Shown piece after piece: positions 44,626-55,768 of a stretch of DNA of 64,000 nucleotides (position 1 is the stretch's first letter; each line of letters starts with the position of its first letter). The DNA lies in assembly GCA_014925825.1 (NCBI GenBank), contig JACGCK010000148.1:1-64000 (forward strand). The letters run 5' to 3'. A model generated the notes under the pieces. It worked only from the letters and a program-made list of their open reading frames with translations. It did no database searches and was not told the DNA's origin. This stretch comes from Pholiota molesta. Lineage: Eukaryota; Basidiomycota; Agaricomycetes; Agaricales; Strophariaceae. The translations under genes were made by a program, and so were the position numbers.

Positions 44626-45691
44626 CTCGGAAACCAGCCGTCATCTTCATCGACATCGACATCGGCCGCATGGCCGGCATCCGACTCTGTGTTCGAAGTC
44701 GAAACACGTCCGTCATCGTCGTCGGACTCGTCTTCGGTTTCACAGCTGACAGCAAAAGCAATATCGCTATCCGAGTCGTCTTCGACCGCGTTCGCAGATC
44801 CTGAGGCCTTCGAATCCTTGTCCTTGGATTTCTCTTTGCCCTTTCCATCATCGCGATCCTTCGGGGGCTTCGGGCACTTGTCCTTGAAGTGGCCCTTCTC
44901 TCCGCAATTCCAGCAGGTGATCCGAGAACGCCAGTTTGAGCCACCCTTCCCACCCTTGCCCTTCGACGAGCCGCCGGTGACGGACATTGCTTCGTCGCCA
45001 TCGTCCTTCGACTTCCCACCAGAGCGCTTGGTTGAACTACCCCGCTGACTGGTCTTTTGACGTTCGAACTCCTCGGAGATCAGGGAAATCAAGATGTCAG
45101 GGTCAATGGTCTTCGTCGGGGCATACATCCGCGCCGCAGCAAGCTGCATCGACGCGAAATTCGCAAGAGGAGAGGGAAGAGAGGATAGAATGGTTGAACG
45201 GTAATCCTTTTCATCAATCTCGACGCCAACAGACGCTAACTCTTCGCGCTTGACGCGCAAACTGTCCAGGAACTCGCGGACATTCCCTTTATCGGGGCAC
45301 TTCGTCTCGAGGAAACGCGCACGCATGTCGGTCTGCGCGTACGCGCCCTTCTCCGTATACTCCTTGACAATGGCTTCCCAGCGTGCGCGGACAGTGGCTT
45401 CGCGTGGACACGCATCAACGTCGAATCCGGGATTTTCTGAGTCAGGAGTGACTTCGCGGACATCTCGTCCTTGTCCCACAGCTTCATGGCAGCGCTTTCG
45501 GCTTCCGTGGGTTTTTCATCGACGGCAGCTTTCGGGCGGGGCAACGAGCCATCGAAATGATTCCAGAAGCCCTTGGCTTCGACGGCATCCTGGAAGCGCA
45601 CACGGAAGATCGCCCAGTTCAAGCCAGTCGCATCAAGCTTCGGAATGGAAGACGGGAGGGTATCAGAGAGAGAAGTCGGGTTGGTAGACAT
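44590..45691 (-). pseudogene. gag: Copia 1 gag with two frame changes
   Basis: It starts at an ATG at 45691 (MSTNPTSLSDTLPSSIPKLD). The product has capsid-like text (FRVRFQDAVEAKGFWNHFDG) and then switches frame near 45,390 to continue ATVRARWEAIVKEYTEKGAY. It carries a CCHC zinc knuckle (CWNCGEKGHFKDKC) and an acidic linker. A second change near 44,640 leads into pol. One of these could be a programmed frameshift, but two within gag-pol suggest decay. Gag forms the particle shell and the knuckle binds RNA. Confidence 0.8.
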
Positions 45692-45755
45692 GGTGGATTT
45701 AGCACGAGTTCGAGAGTAGACAGTAATGGATATTCGAGATTTAGCAACGGTCTCC

Positions 45756-45768
45756 GGGGCCCATAACC
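45756..45768 (-). other. Copia 1 primer-binding site (half initiator tRNA-Met)
   Basis: The plus strand reads GGGGCCCATAACC directly inside the 5' LTR. This equals the anticodon arm of eukaryotic initiator tRNA-Met, so the minus-strand RNA is complementary to it. Priming from an internal half of tRNA-iMet is known from Drosophila copia. Confidence 0.75.
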
Positions 45769-46114
45769 TGTAAGAATTCACTCAGTCGTTTACGGGGTGA
45801 AACAACTACATTTGTAAGTACCTGTAAGAATTCACTACGGTACTTGTAAGTTAAGGTTAAGAAAATGTAAAGTAGAATAGCTCACCTCAGTCGTTTACGG
45901 GGTGAAACAACTGAGGTGCTCGTACATGAGAAAACACGTATATAAGATATCACGGAAACGATTCGTGAGCACGTAATAATAACGGAATGATAACACAAGA
46001 ATTGCGCGAGATGCGCGTGAGCGAAGCTAATTTGAAATAAGTTGATAAGAGGAAACAGGCGCACGCGCGATGCGCTCGCGGCGCGTTTGTACGCACGCTC
46101 GCGTCATTCCAACA
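45769..46114 (-). repeat. Copia 1 5' LTR
   Basis: Four bases shorter than the other LTR. Differences are concentrated in the first 100 bp on the plus strand. Confidence 0.93.
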
Positions 46115-47723
46115 CAACGTTGGGTGATCAGGGCGAGCAGAGTGAATGAGGGTCTTGTCGTTGTGGGTATGTTTCTAAATCTTATGTACGCTTTAGACAC
46201 AAAAATACATCCCTATCTGCCATCTTTGTTTCTTCTGAGAAGAAGTCGGAGGAGCTTCTAAAGAGCGCTGCTCAAGGAGACTTTCGGGTTATCTTCTTGT
46301 GTGCTGAAATGTTGGAAACACCTGCGTTTGCGCGAGTTTTGTTCTGCGAAGGGTTCCGTTCTCGATTATCGGCGGTCTATCTCGATGAAGGTCACTGCGT
46401 GCATGAGCAACATACCTGGCGACCTGCGTTTGAGCGAATCTGCCGAATCCGCCAAATCATTGGAGAAGATGTACCATTTGTAGGCATCTCCGCGACACTG
46501 CCCGACCGCTACAGAAAATCTCTGGTGCTCTACGCAGGTCTCAAGCCTGACTACAAGCTCATTAATCTAGGCAACTTTCGACCTGAGCTCTCGCTTGTCA
46601 TCTTGAACATGGAGCATGATGTGACATCTTTTCTGGACCTTGCTTTTACACTTCCGCTTGGAACGACGTCTGCGTCGGATCTCGAAGAAACACTTGTCTA
46701 CTCAGATGACATTGAACTACTCACGAAAATGTTCTGGTGGTATCATATACGGCTTGCATCAATGAACCTATCCGTTGATCTAGTCGATATACTACATGCA
46801 GGGCTCTCGGATGCTCACCAGCATCAGGCTATTGAAGACTTCAAGACTGGCCGCATCAAAATTCTCCTTGGAACAGAAAAAATCGGTGCTGGTGTAGACT
46901 TCCGAAGGTACGCTGGGTGATACAATATAAGTGTCGAGGTTTGACTTTGGTTCAATGGGAACAACGGCGCGGCCGAGGTGGCCGCAGAAAGGGTGATATT
47001 TCGACAGGCATTCTGATGGTTGAAAAATCTATGGGCGTCAGTGGCAATCTATCCATCAACAACCCCGGATATGAAGATCCGGCACTTCTTGAACTTATTC
47101 ATTCAACAACGCTACCCCCTCCTTTGAATTGCTGCGATATCGTTATTGACAAATGGCTCGAAAATCCACCTCGCTCATCATTATTACTCCTGCCACGCCC
47201 AAATGGATGTTGTGGAAACTGCTGCGCAAACTTGTTACCCGGCAAGGAGTGCCGCTTTATCATGTACAATCCACCAGCTGGGCCATCTATTCCTCGTCTA
47301 CCTCAACCAGAGCGGAGAAATATCTACTTAGCGTTGATTGAGTGGAGAGATAGAGCATGGCGTACTGATGGTTGGAAGGACAGATGGCCATATTCCGGAC
47401 CACACGACATTCTTCCAGATTCAGATCTAGATGATATCTCCAAGAGCGGGCACAGTATTATGACAGAAGATGAGCTCATCGACAAACTCCACACAATTCA
47501 TGCATCAGCTATCACTCCATCCCTATTTTTATCACTAAAACAGATACTCGCCAAAATATGTGAGCCACAGCAACACCAGCTAACCATCCATTCCACACAA
47601 CCCTCCTTGATTCCATCCACTGAGGCATCAACTAGCACATCACAGAAACGGAAGTCGACAAGAAATACAAATGAAAACCCAACCAAACTATCCAAATATG
47701 AAACAATTCTAGAGTTCTAATAT

Positions 47724-50278
47724 CTAATATTCTATACTATCAACTGTACTCATAATGACATCGCGAATTTCATTATTCTCGCTGTCCACAATATGCGTGA
47801 AATCCCTTTGAGCAAGAAACTCTATAGGTTCCACTGTTTCATCCACACTTTGAGCATCGCGTGTTCGAAAACGCAGTTTGTGTTGTGCAAGATGCTTTGC
47901 GTGGCCCCCATCTTTCCCAGCAACTCTATACCGACCATACCGGAACAAATCAATAACCGAGTGGTTGGAGATTTTGTCAGCTGAAAATTCAAATATCCTC
48001 GCCTTAATAAAGTGCTTCAGAAGAATTTCTGTATCCTTATGTTGCGAGACTTTTGCGTGATGCTGATTTTGCTCTTCAACTCCAAGGTCTTGATAAAGCT
48101 GATCTGTAAGTTTGCCAACATGTCCAAGTGCTGGAGTGCATCGTTCCAAGCTATCAGGTGTTGCATTGACGCCATGTGCATGAGACTTGATGTCATCGTT
48201 GAGATGCTCGCAGCGGATATCAGCCTCTTTAAATCCTCCAGGTTTTCCTGTGCTATTAACAAGCATTCCGTTGAAAGCAACTTGAGCAGAATCTATAGGC
48301 CAGTCATGTTCCATATTGTGTAAGAGCTCCATGAACTCGTGGGCATAATTGAAGCTTCCTCCCGCATAGAACATCGGCATCCAGAAACGCGTCACCCGGT
48401 GAATGCGTGTGGGATGTCCATGCTTGATCGCATGACGCATCTCTCGTAAAAGCATGAGATCATGCATCAAGAAAATAGCATGTCCAGATTCTGTGTTTCC
48501 ACGCACAGTCTTGATCCCATCGAATTCGAGCCGGTCGACTGAAGAGAGAAGAAACTTATCAGCAATTTCAGCGCTGAGAACGGAAATAGTGTCCAAGGAG
48601 GCTGGGATAAAGTTGCCGAAGTCTGAAACAGATTTAGTGCCTGTAACCACCATGGCAGCCTTGATTACTAGGGCTCGCAGAATGACATCGTAGAAACGAA
48701 GCCAAGCATAATAGTCAATCTTCTTTAAGTTGAGTGCAGATCGGTTCGGCAGTTCATTACGAAGAGTAATAAGGCTAACTGCATCTGCGGTAGAGCCTCC
48801 CCAAGCATTGCGACCCACGTTATCGATGTAATTGAGGCATGAATGCATCAGCCCATTCGTCATCGTAAAAGGCGTGAGCCGGTCGATAGAATGTTGAGAT
48901 CGATCCACGCTGCGTTGGTCTTGAGCTGCACGGTCACGTACAGTTGTGAGTCGGTCACCTATAACAAAGTACATGACACGTTCGAAGATGGGAACAGGCA
49001 GCTGCAGCACATCGAGGAAATAATGCCGCAAAACAATCATATTGCCTCTCGTTGATCCTTGCTCTTGATCAAATGTAGGTAGGCAGTATTCTTCAGTGAT
49101 AGATGGGGTTATTGCCTTCGGATCTTCGAATTTTGGAAGAGAACTGCGGAAGTGGTGGAATCCTTTGACTTCGTCAGCGAGGATGTATTGGATGTGAAGG
49201 ATCGTGTTGGCGCGAAATGCCACAATATCATCAGGACTTGCTGAGATCTCCTCCAACGCACGTCCAGGTGGAATCCGATGGCGGGATCCAAGTGTAGCCG
49301 TAAATCGTTCCCTGCTGGCAATGTAGCTGGCTGGCATCTCGCCGTGAGGAAGGACCAACAGTATAGCAGATACCTCGTCATGAGTAACGTTTTTGTTGGT
49401 TGCTGTTGCTTCCCATGCGAACGATAGCCAGTTAAAGTTGTCGTATAAAAAGGCCTTGACCTTTGTTTCATCTGCAGCGGCAGCTCGAGCCCTACAAAGT
49501 GCGTCCTTACTCACAGAGTTTAGTGCTGTCAATAAAAAGGGATATGACGCAGAGACAGCATAGCGATTGAACACTTGATGAAGTCGTTTATGGGCACGGT
49601 TATTCCACAGAACAAGCCCATTGATTGTGCAGTGGTAGTTTGTCTGGCGGCTTCGAAGATTCAAAAGCATCGATATTACAAGAGTGCGCCCCTATGAGTC
49701 GTGCTCAATTAATTCCAATAAAAGTCTTGTAAATATTCAATACTAACTGGGGCTGTCTCCCGCACTCGGACTTTTCTTTCCTGGAGTAGATCGTCGTCCT
49801 TCCCAATGACTCCCGTCAATAAAGACTCAAATTTCGGCAGGACGCGCACATAGCGCCGTGTCAGATCTTCCAACCTGAAATCTTCGAGTAATGCGACAGA
49901 AGCTTGATTGGCGGGGACCCGAAGAAAGTCGGCGTCCTTCTTATGAGGCCCTTGCGATGCTCTGTCTGTTAACCAGCTGAATTCTCTCCGACAAGCCTTC
50001 GTAGCCGTCTTCATTGCCCAGTCCGTCATTTCACTTGGAATTCTCTTCTCCCACACATCCAGTAACCCAGTAACTGCCCCGCTATTGAGAAAAATATTGG
50101 CTGATTTCTTGAGAGTGCTGTCATCTGATGCAAATAAAACTTCAAGCAATTGACGGAGGGAGAATCGGTTGCATTCCTCGGCCATGTAACGAAGAATGGC
50201 CTGCACTTTCTCAGTATCACTCCTGCGAGGGGCCCTCTGGGATAACGGCGGTGGTGGAAAATCGTCTTCTGCATTCAT
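47724..50278 (-). pseudogene. DUF6589-type protein, probable transposase of the 15-kb element
   Basis: It starts at an ATG at 50278 (MNAEDDFPPPPLSQRAPRRS) and runs to a stop at 49709 (YLQDFYWN). Coding sense resumes in another frame just downstream (GRTLVISMLLNLRSRQTNYH) and stays open for about 650 residues to 47724. The second part has the words LVLWNNRAHKR, FLYDNFNWLSFAWE, RFWMPMFYAGGSFNYAHEFM, and GGFKEADIRCEHLNDDIK, which I recognise as the DUF6589 family of basidiomycetes. Spaced Asp and Glu residues (YDNFNW, and GFKEAD in the C-terminal third) could be part of an RNase-H-like DDE site; this is inference. No GT-AG intron explains the stop plus frame change near 49,690-49,710, so it is probably inactive. 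Its promoter would lie in the right terminal repeat. Confidence 0.75.
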
Positions 50279-50385
50279 TTGACTACAGTAGATACAGGAG
50301 TGGTGAACGACAATGGAATAAGATGTATAGAGGAGGGAAATCAAAGAGATCAGTGAGCGACATAGCGAAAGACGCGCGTCGAGCT

Positions 50386-50780
50386 GCTGACATAAACCCG
50401 GGAACTTCCGTAAGGTAATGTCCTGGTTCTGTAGTTGAAAGTGTCCCAGACTCTGAGGCCGTGTCAACCATTTTGGGAGACGGCTGGAAGAGTTTGGTCC
50501 GAGACTACAAACAGAGCGGACCAGCTGCCCAGCTGCAATCCCACCAATAGTGGAAAAATGTTATTTTTGGTATTTCCACTTTGGGATGACCCTGACAACA
50601 GCGACGAGCAGTGCTGGGCACTGTTGAGCATGGTGAGCAAGTGCACAGCCTCCAGTGATCACCATCACCGCCCCAGTGACCAGCATAGACCACCTGCCAA
50701 AAGTGGAATGTCTTCAAACTCAGCTTGGTGGAGTGGCTGTGCCCGTCAGTTAGGAAGCTGGATGCACTATTTTTATATCG
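50386..50780 (-). repeat. Right terminal inverted repeat, uninterrupted
   Basis: Full-length counterpart of the split left repeat. It reads through the point where the palindrome sits on the left (CTCTGTTTGTAGTCTCGG on the minus strand). Confidence 0.88.
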
Positions 50781-51408
50781 TCAATCTAGTCTGATTCATG
50801 CATGAGATTGACAGACACAAGTGGATGAGCTTCGCGACCATGTGCTTTTCTTCGTCCCTCAACTCCTGATCCCTGCTGTGTACCTCATCGCTCCACTCCT
50901 GGTATGAAAGCGAGGCATCGATGGGCTTGTTGGCGAGCGAGACGGCGAGGGAGGCGCGGGTATTGGCTTCCAGGACGTCGCGGAGTGCCCCTTCGGACAG
51001 GGTGAATGTCTTCGTGGACGTGTTCAGGATGGCGTTGAGGTTTTCGATTTTGATCCGCCAGTCCACGAAGCGGGAGTTTTCGGGCTGTTTCACGGAGTGG
51101 ATCTGTTGTTTCGTGTGGTGCGCCCAGTTCTTGTCGAGGGCGAAAGCTGACAACTCGGCGATGTACTCGTCGAGCGACAGTTTGTCGATCCGGTCCATTT
51201 GGGTCACATACCAGTTCTGGAGGCGGGGTTCGAGCATCGCGTCCGCCACCAAACGGACGACCTCTGTCTTCGGGTCCTTGCCTGACTGTTTGGCGAAACG
51301 GCGACACGCATGGTACCAGTTCTGGAGAATGAGGGGGTTGATGGTGCCGCTGGTGAGTGTTGGGCAGTCCCTGATCTTCAACACGACGACCTGAGCAGTT
51401 GTCGACAT
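50781..51408 (-). pseudogene. gag: Ty3/Gypsy gag remnant, cut off by the 15-kb element
   Basis: From an ATG at 51408 the frame reads MSTTAQVVVLKIRDCPTLTS and continues with LILQNWYHACRRFAKQSGKD, DEYIAELSAFALDKNWAHHT, LNAILNTSTKTFTLSEGALR and DVLEANTRASLAVSLANK. This is the capsid layout of Ty3/Gypsy gag proteins common in mushroom genomes. It is about 210 residues long. It runs straight into the right terminal repeat of the 15-kb element at 50,780 and ends at a stop inside it. The zinc knuckle and all of pol are missing, and nothing on the far side of the element resembles the continuation. Confidence 0.7.
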
Positions 51409-52060
51409 CCTATCTTTAGCACGGCTTTGGCTTAGGTAGGCGAGGCTTCTGTTGGGCTGTGCTGATAGTGCAGTGATCTGATCGTCGTCGCTTGATGATG
51501 ATTCTTTGACGATTGATGGGGCCTTGTCGTCGCTATAAAAGGCAGCTGTGGGTGTCGGTGTGGTAGGAGAGGCCGGTAACGGAGGGAAGATGTAGTCGGT
51601 GGGGTTTTCTGTGGGGACAGTGGCTGGTGGGCTTAACGGTGCGGCCTCGGCTGCTTGACTCCGGCCTCGCCTGGTGAGGAGGGGCGTGGGAGTGGAAGGT
51701 TGACGGCTCAGGGTGCTGTCTTTTTGTGGATGGTAAAATCCACGGTGTTGCGGAGATTGCGGTGGGACGGTGGGTGTGGGAGTTTAACATTTTAACGACG
51801 TCAAAAAAAAAGTGTAAGGGCGCCGTGTAATGGTGCCTTTCGCTCAGATCAGACAGAACAGACGGGTCAAATGTGTATCTTTGAGGCTCGGTCAGAAGAG
51901 AAGTACATGAGAAATAAATGAGTATCTACACACCTTTGAGGCTCGGTCAGAAGAGAAGGAGCCTCAAGGTGAAAACGGGATTTTTATGTGGTGATCACGT
52001 GATAAGGCGAAATAAGGTTTGCGTCGTGAGTGGGGCCAAAGGGCCATGCTTACAGTTGTA
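51409..52060. other. Gypsy leader/LTR region, not resolved
   Basis: It probably holds the 5' leader and perhaps an LTR of the gag remnant on the minus strand, but no second LTR exists to define it. A 24-bp word (TTTGAGGCTCGGTCAGAAGA and four more bases) occurs at 51880-51903 and 51935-51958. Confidence 0.35.
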
Positions 52061-52214
52061 TCGTTTCATCCTAGGCTCCGTCGCTGATGTTCAAAAGGTT
52101 CTGAATGTTTTCACCCTGCTATTACTAGAACGAACTTGTGGTAGCGATATCGCGGAGATCCTCACTTTGGATAAGGTCGAAGAGCTACTGGGATTCAATG
52201 TCCGCAGGGCTTTA
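52061..52214 (+). pseudogene. NACHT/NLR-type protein, 5' fragment up to the Copia 2 insertion
   Basis: The frame reads LYRFILGSVADVQKVLNVFT, EILTLDKVEELLGFNVRRAL and continues without loss across the Copia target duplication into VDMHALLLVPPP at 58,620. This is the region just after the NACHT ATPase in fungal NLR-like (STAND) proteins, which act as signalling or self/non-self receptors. The NACHT domain itself (P-loop, Walker B) is not found upstream, where the Gypsy remnant lies, so the gene had lost its 5' part or is a fragment. Confidence 0.6.
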
Positions 52215-52626
52215 TGTTGAATGTCGACTCCATGGACTCTCTTTCCCTACGTTCTCCTATTTCATCTTACTTACTCCTTTTGTTCATAACTCTTCCTATT
52301 CCGGATACACGTTCGCTGCCTGGCTATTTCATAAATCCTTTATTTCATATCACCCATTTCATGCTTACTTACAGGAACAAGCACGTTCGTGCTCGTCCCG
52401 TTACCTTCCGTAATACTTATACTATGGACTTCTGCAGCGCATACCTCATCTGTCATTCACCTTGTGTCTGACGTCGAGGTATGCCTGCTATTTTACCAGT
52501 TACCATCTTATATCTTACTGACTACCTTATCATTAGTTTCTGCTTCGCATTTCAGGTAGTCTAGATTATTCCAATACATCTGTCATTCACCTTGTGTCTG
52601 ACGTCGAGTTTCTGCTTCGCATTTCA
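52215..52626 (+). repeat. Copia 2 5' LTR
   Basis: Runs TGTTGAATGTCGACTCC ... CGCATTTCA. Internally the words CATCTGTCATTCACCTTGTG and TTTCTGCTTCGCATTTCAGG each occur twice. Confidence 0.95.
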
Positions 52627-52639
52627 GGTTATGGGCCCC
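52627..52639 (+). other. Copia 2 primer-binding site (half initiator tRNA-Met)
   Basis: GGTTATGGGCCCC follows the 5' LTR directly and is the same 13-mer as in Copia 1. It is complementary to the anticodon arm of initiator tRNA-Met. Confidence 0.75.
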
Positions 52640-52718
52640 GCCTCTTTCTGAACATAGCACAGACACGAACAAGACAGATCAAACGAACACAATACACTAC
52701 GCACCCACCTAACAGACG

Positions 52719-55700
52719 ATGACCTCGCAAACCCACACACCTCCCATTTTACCAGATGGGCAGAAGTTCGACGGAACGAACTGGCACTCTTGGAGCCGCT
52801 GGATCCTGACCACCGCTAGGATCCGAAGCGTCGAAAAGTACCTTACTGGTGCCATTCCCAAACCCGCCGAGACCACTAGTCCTACGCCTACAGCGCCTAC
52901 AGCTACGGAAACATCACCACCAACATCCACTACCCCAGACACTCCTGAACCTACGCCGTGGCATTCGTTGAACCCATCTCCGGACGAGTGGATTATTCGT
53001 GATGCCTGGGCAACTGGCTTACTCCTGTACAACTGCACAAACCCGGTTGGACTAGGCATGGTCTCCGACGAAACAGCTGCAAAAGCCTGGGCATCGTTGA
53101 AGGACTTGTATGGCGCCCAGTCAACTTTATTTGCTGTCAACGCGCAACGTGAACTCCGAAACACCATGCTCACCGAAGGCGGAGATCTCACCGTGCACAT
53201 AGCGGACTTACGTTCCAAGTGGTCGGCCGCAAACGATGTTGGAGCAGGCATTACGGACAAAGACTTTATTATCATCTTACTTGCCTCACTCCCCTCGTCC
53301 TGGGACACCATCGTCGCCACACTTTATGAAGTTCCCACCTCCGTCGAGCTGATCGCAAAGCTTAATTTTCATTGGGCAAGGATTGGCGGCCGTAGCGCAC
53401 CTGCGACCAAAGGTGGAATTACAGCACTTGCCGCGAATACGAAGAACTCTTCGAAGTCGAATCTCCTGTGCGTAAACCCAAAGTGTGGTCGCCGAGGCCA
53501 TCTCATCATCGACTGCTACTGGGAGGGTGGTGGAAAGGAGGGTCAGTTCCCTGCGCACTTCCGCAAGAAACCTGTCGTAAACAACGCACCCAATACCCAG
53601 ACATCCACAACAGCTGCTACCGCGACAGTTGCACTCGCTGACACCAACACCCCGAACATTACTGAGAGAGAGTACTCGATCCTCATGGCGGATGCTACAG
53701 GCGTTGGTGAACATGCTGTTGTATCCGACGCCGCTTTCCTCATTGCCCCAAACTCGCCCGATTCCAACCTCACGTATATTGATTCGGGTGCAAGCGATCA
53801 CTGCTTCGTGAACCGGGCAGATTTTGGGGACTACATTGCGTTCGATGTGCCGCGAGTTGGACAATCTGCAAGCAAGGGTGCGAAGTTCCGCATACTCGGG
53901 CAGGGTTCAGTCACAAAGATCGTCGAATCTCCAGGAGCACGTACCACATTGAAATTCAACTCAGTCCTCCATACCCCCGACCTCACTGCGAACCTTGTAT
54001 CTGTTGGGCGCTTCGACATAGCAGGATTCTCTGTCACATTTGGAAATGGTCGTGCCACCTTCGTCGATCCATCCGGAACAAGCTTCATGTCGGGTGAACG
54101 TACAGGCTCGATGTATAAACTAGCACTTACCGATACGGTCCATGCTATGGCAGCCAGATCCCACGAGAAACCAGCCAACATCGAGGTTTGGCACCGCCGT
54201 TTTGGGCACGCAAGTGTATCGGCGATCCGCGCACTCGCGAAACAGGACCTTCTTGCTGGGCTTCAAGTGACTGGTGACATCAACGCGAAGGGATCCTGCG
54301 AGGACTGCATCTATGGTAAACATACCGCACGCCCATACGACGAAATCTTTGACAAGGAGTTGGACGTCAATGAACGCGCACATATCGACATTTTCGTGAT
54401 GACAAACACACCTTCCTTCGGAGGCGCCACCTACATGATGCTCTGCATGGACGGCGCCTCGTCTGTCAAGCATGGCTACTTCCTGACGCACAAGTCCGCG
54501 GACGCAACACTCCAAGCGCTCAAGGACTACGTGTTGGAAGCTGAGACGCAGACGGGCAGGAAGCTAAAACGCATCCGTGTTGATATGGGGAAAGAATGGC
54601 GAAACGAGAAATGGGATGAGTTTCTGCGTGAAAAGGGGATTGTGATGGAATCTGGCGCACCTTATGCTCACGGCCAGAACGGCGCAGCTGAACACGGGAT
54701 CCGAACCATCATTGAGCGCGTTCGCTGCATGCTTGCCGACTCCGGCCTTCCTAAACCCCTGTGGGCAGAGGCAGCCGCCACTGCCATATATCTCGACAAC
54801 TTCATCCCTTCTGCTCGTCGTCCGGGTGTCGTACCATGGGAGTTGTGGACGGGGAAAAGGCAGGATGTCTCGCACCTTCGACCATTCGGATGCGCGGCAT
54901 ACGCCAAGGTCGCGCCCGAAATAGAACAATCCAAACTTCTCCCTCGATCAATCAAATATGTCATGATTGGCTATTTTGGTCGAAGCGCCTACAAGCTTTA
55001 CGACCCTGCAACTCGTGCTATAATTAAATGCCGCGACGTTATCTTCGAGGAAGGTGAAGGCCATAGGACGATCTCAACGGACCTTGACGATATCCTCGTG
55101 GCGGACGGTCCTGATGTGCAAGCTGCAAACCCGACATCGACTGCAGGAGTCATCCGCCCCAGCATGCAGAATGTCGTTGCGGCGCGACCACGGGTAACTG
55201 ACCCACCCCTACATCCCGCGCTGTCAGATGCTTCGCAACTTCCCTCCGCAGTTCCCGCCGCACCCGGAGGTACCGAACAATCGGTTCTTCCCATCCCACA
55301 ACCTCCCCCACCACGCCGTTCTGCACGCTTGGTGAAGCCTTCCCCCAACCTCGAAGCCGCACTCGAGTACGCCGGACGTGAAGCAGCCGCAGAAAACGGG
55401 GGGGAAGCATGGGCGCAGACAGTACGCGCGCTTTCTGCGACTGCGAGTGACGACGACACCATTACCATTGCCTCCAACGACACCGATTTCTCCGAGCCAA
55501 CCAGCCACATCCCCACCGCACCGCATGGAAGCATCCTCGACCTCAATACAGACCTTGACGCACACCTCGCCTTCATGTCAACTCAGCGCAACTCTTACAT
55601 TCCGCGTAACTACAAGGAAGCGATGGCAAGGGCAGAGATTTGGCAACCTGCTATGGACACTGAGTTGGACATGCTATTGGAGAGGCAAGTCTTCAAATGG

Positions 55701-55768
55701 GTAGAAGCCCCGCCGGACGCACACATCATTGATTGCAAGTGGGTCTTCGCAAACAAGTACGACGCGGG
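52719..55768 (+). pseudogene. gag-pol: Copia 2 gag-pol, first part (split by hAT-like element)
   Basis: The ATG at 52719 opens a single gag-pol frame (MTSQTHTPPILPDGQKFDGT). It has a capsid-like region, a CCHC-type knuckle (CVNPKCGRRGHLIIDC, about residue 255), protease YIDSGASDHCF (about 347-357), pre-integrase HRRFGH ... CEDCIYGKH, and integrase core with RAHIDIFVMT, RVDMGKEWRN and GQNGAAEHG. Then comes a Pro-rich linker and the start of reverse transcriptase (DAHIIDCKWVFANKYDAG). Translation then enters the inserted element. Rejoining at the target duplication is in frame with the second part, so the retrotransposon was intact before the hit. Confidence 0.92.

Larger units (their letters stand above)
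40813..46114 (-). mobile_element. Ty1/Copia LTR retrotransposon 1, transcribed leftward
   Basis: LTRs are 40813-41162 (350 bp) and 45769-46114 (346 bp), bounded by TGT...ACA. The target duplication is CAACG at 40808-40812 and 46115-46119. In this orientation the right LTR is the 5' LTR. The internal order gag, protease, integrase, reverse transcriptase, RNase H is that of Copia. The LTRs differ by several small changes in one end, so it is older than Copia 2. Confidence 0.95.
40258..47720 (+). pseudogene. RecQ-like SF2 DNA helicase, split by Copia and frameshifted
   Basis: The 5' part (40258-40812) starts MDQNTIPSISQLVWPP and contains Walker A (APTGMGKS) and motif Ia (LVLVPYTT). The Copia element then intervenes. 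Past it (from 46120) are LGDQGEQ, the DExH-type box YLDEGHCVHEQ, motif III GISATLP, motif IV-like LVYSDDIELL, motif V LLGTEKIGAGVDF and motif VI QRRGRGGR. Next come a Cys-rich RecQ-type zinc segment (CGNCCANLLPGKEC) and a stop at 47720. Apart from the insertion, frame changes are needed near 46,135-46,145 and near 46,912 (GVDFRR to VIQYKCRG). A small intron (GTATGT...TTTAG, 46167-46196) is likely but its phase does not fit, a further sign of decay. An intact version would unwind DNA 3' to 5' during transposition. Confidence 0.82.
35666..50780. mobile_element. 15.1-kb terminal-inverted-repeat element with helicase and DUF6589-type genes (Academ-like)
   Basis: The outer ends are inverted repeats of about 390 bp: 35666-35930 continued at 40046-40164, against 50386-50780. 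Landmarks in both are CGATATAAAAATAGTGCATC, CAGCTTCCTAACTGACG, AGGTGGTCTATGCTGGTCAC, and GAGTCTGGGACACTTT. Inside, a helicase gene reads rightward from the left end and a DUF6589-type gene reads leftward from the right end. They are convergent and their stops are 3 bp apart. Nested inside are a 4.1-kb palindrome and a Copia element; without these the element is about 5.7 kb. No clean target duplication was found. Pairing a DDE transposase with an SF2 helicase is known for the Academ superfamily's helicase lineage; assignment here is inference. Confidence 0.75.

Noticed and set aside
35656..50790. Candidate target duplications TAGTTAG and TAGTCTG at the outer ends of the 15-kb element
   Set aside because: Not identical and offset by several bases, so not good enough to call. 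Element ends remain uncertain by some tens of bases.
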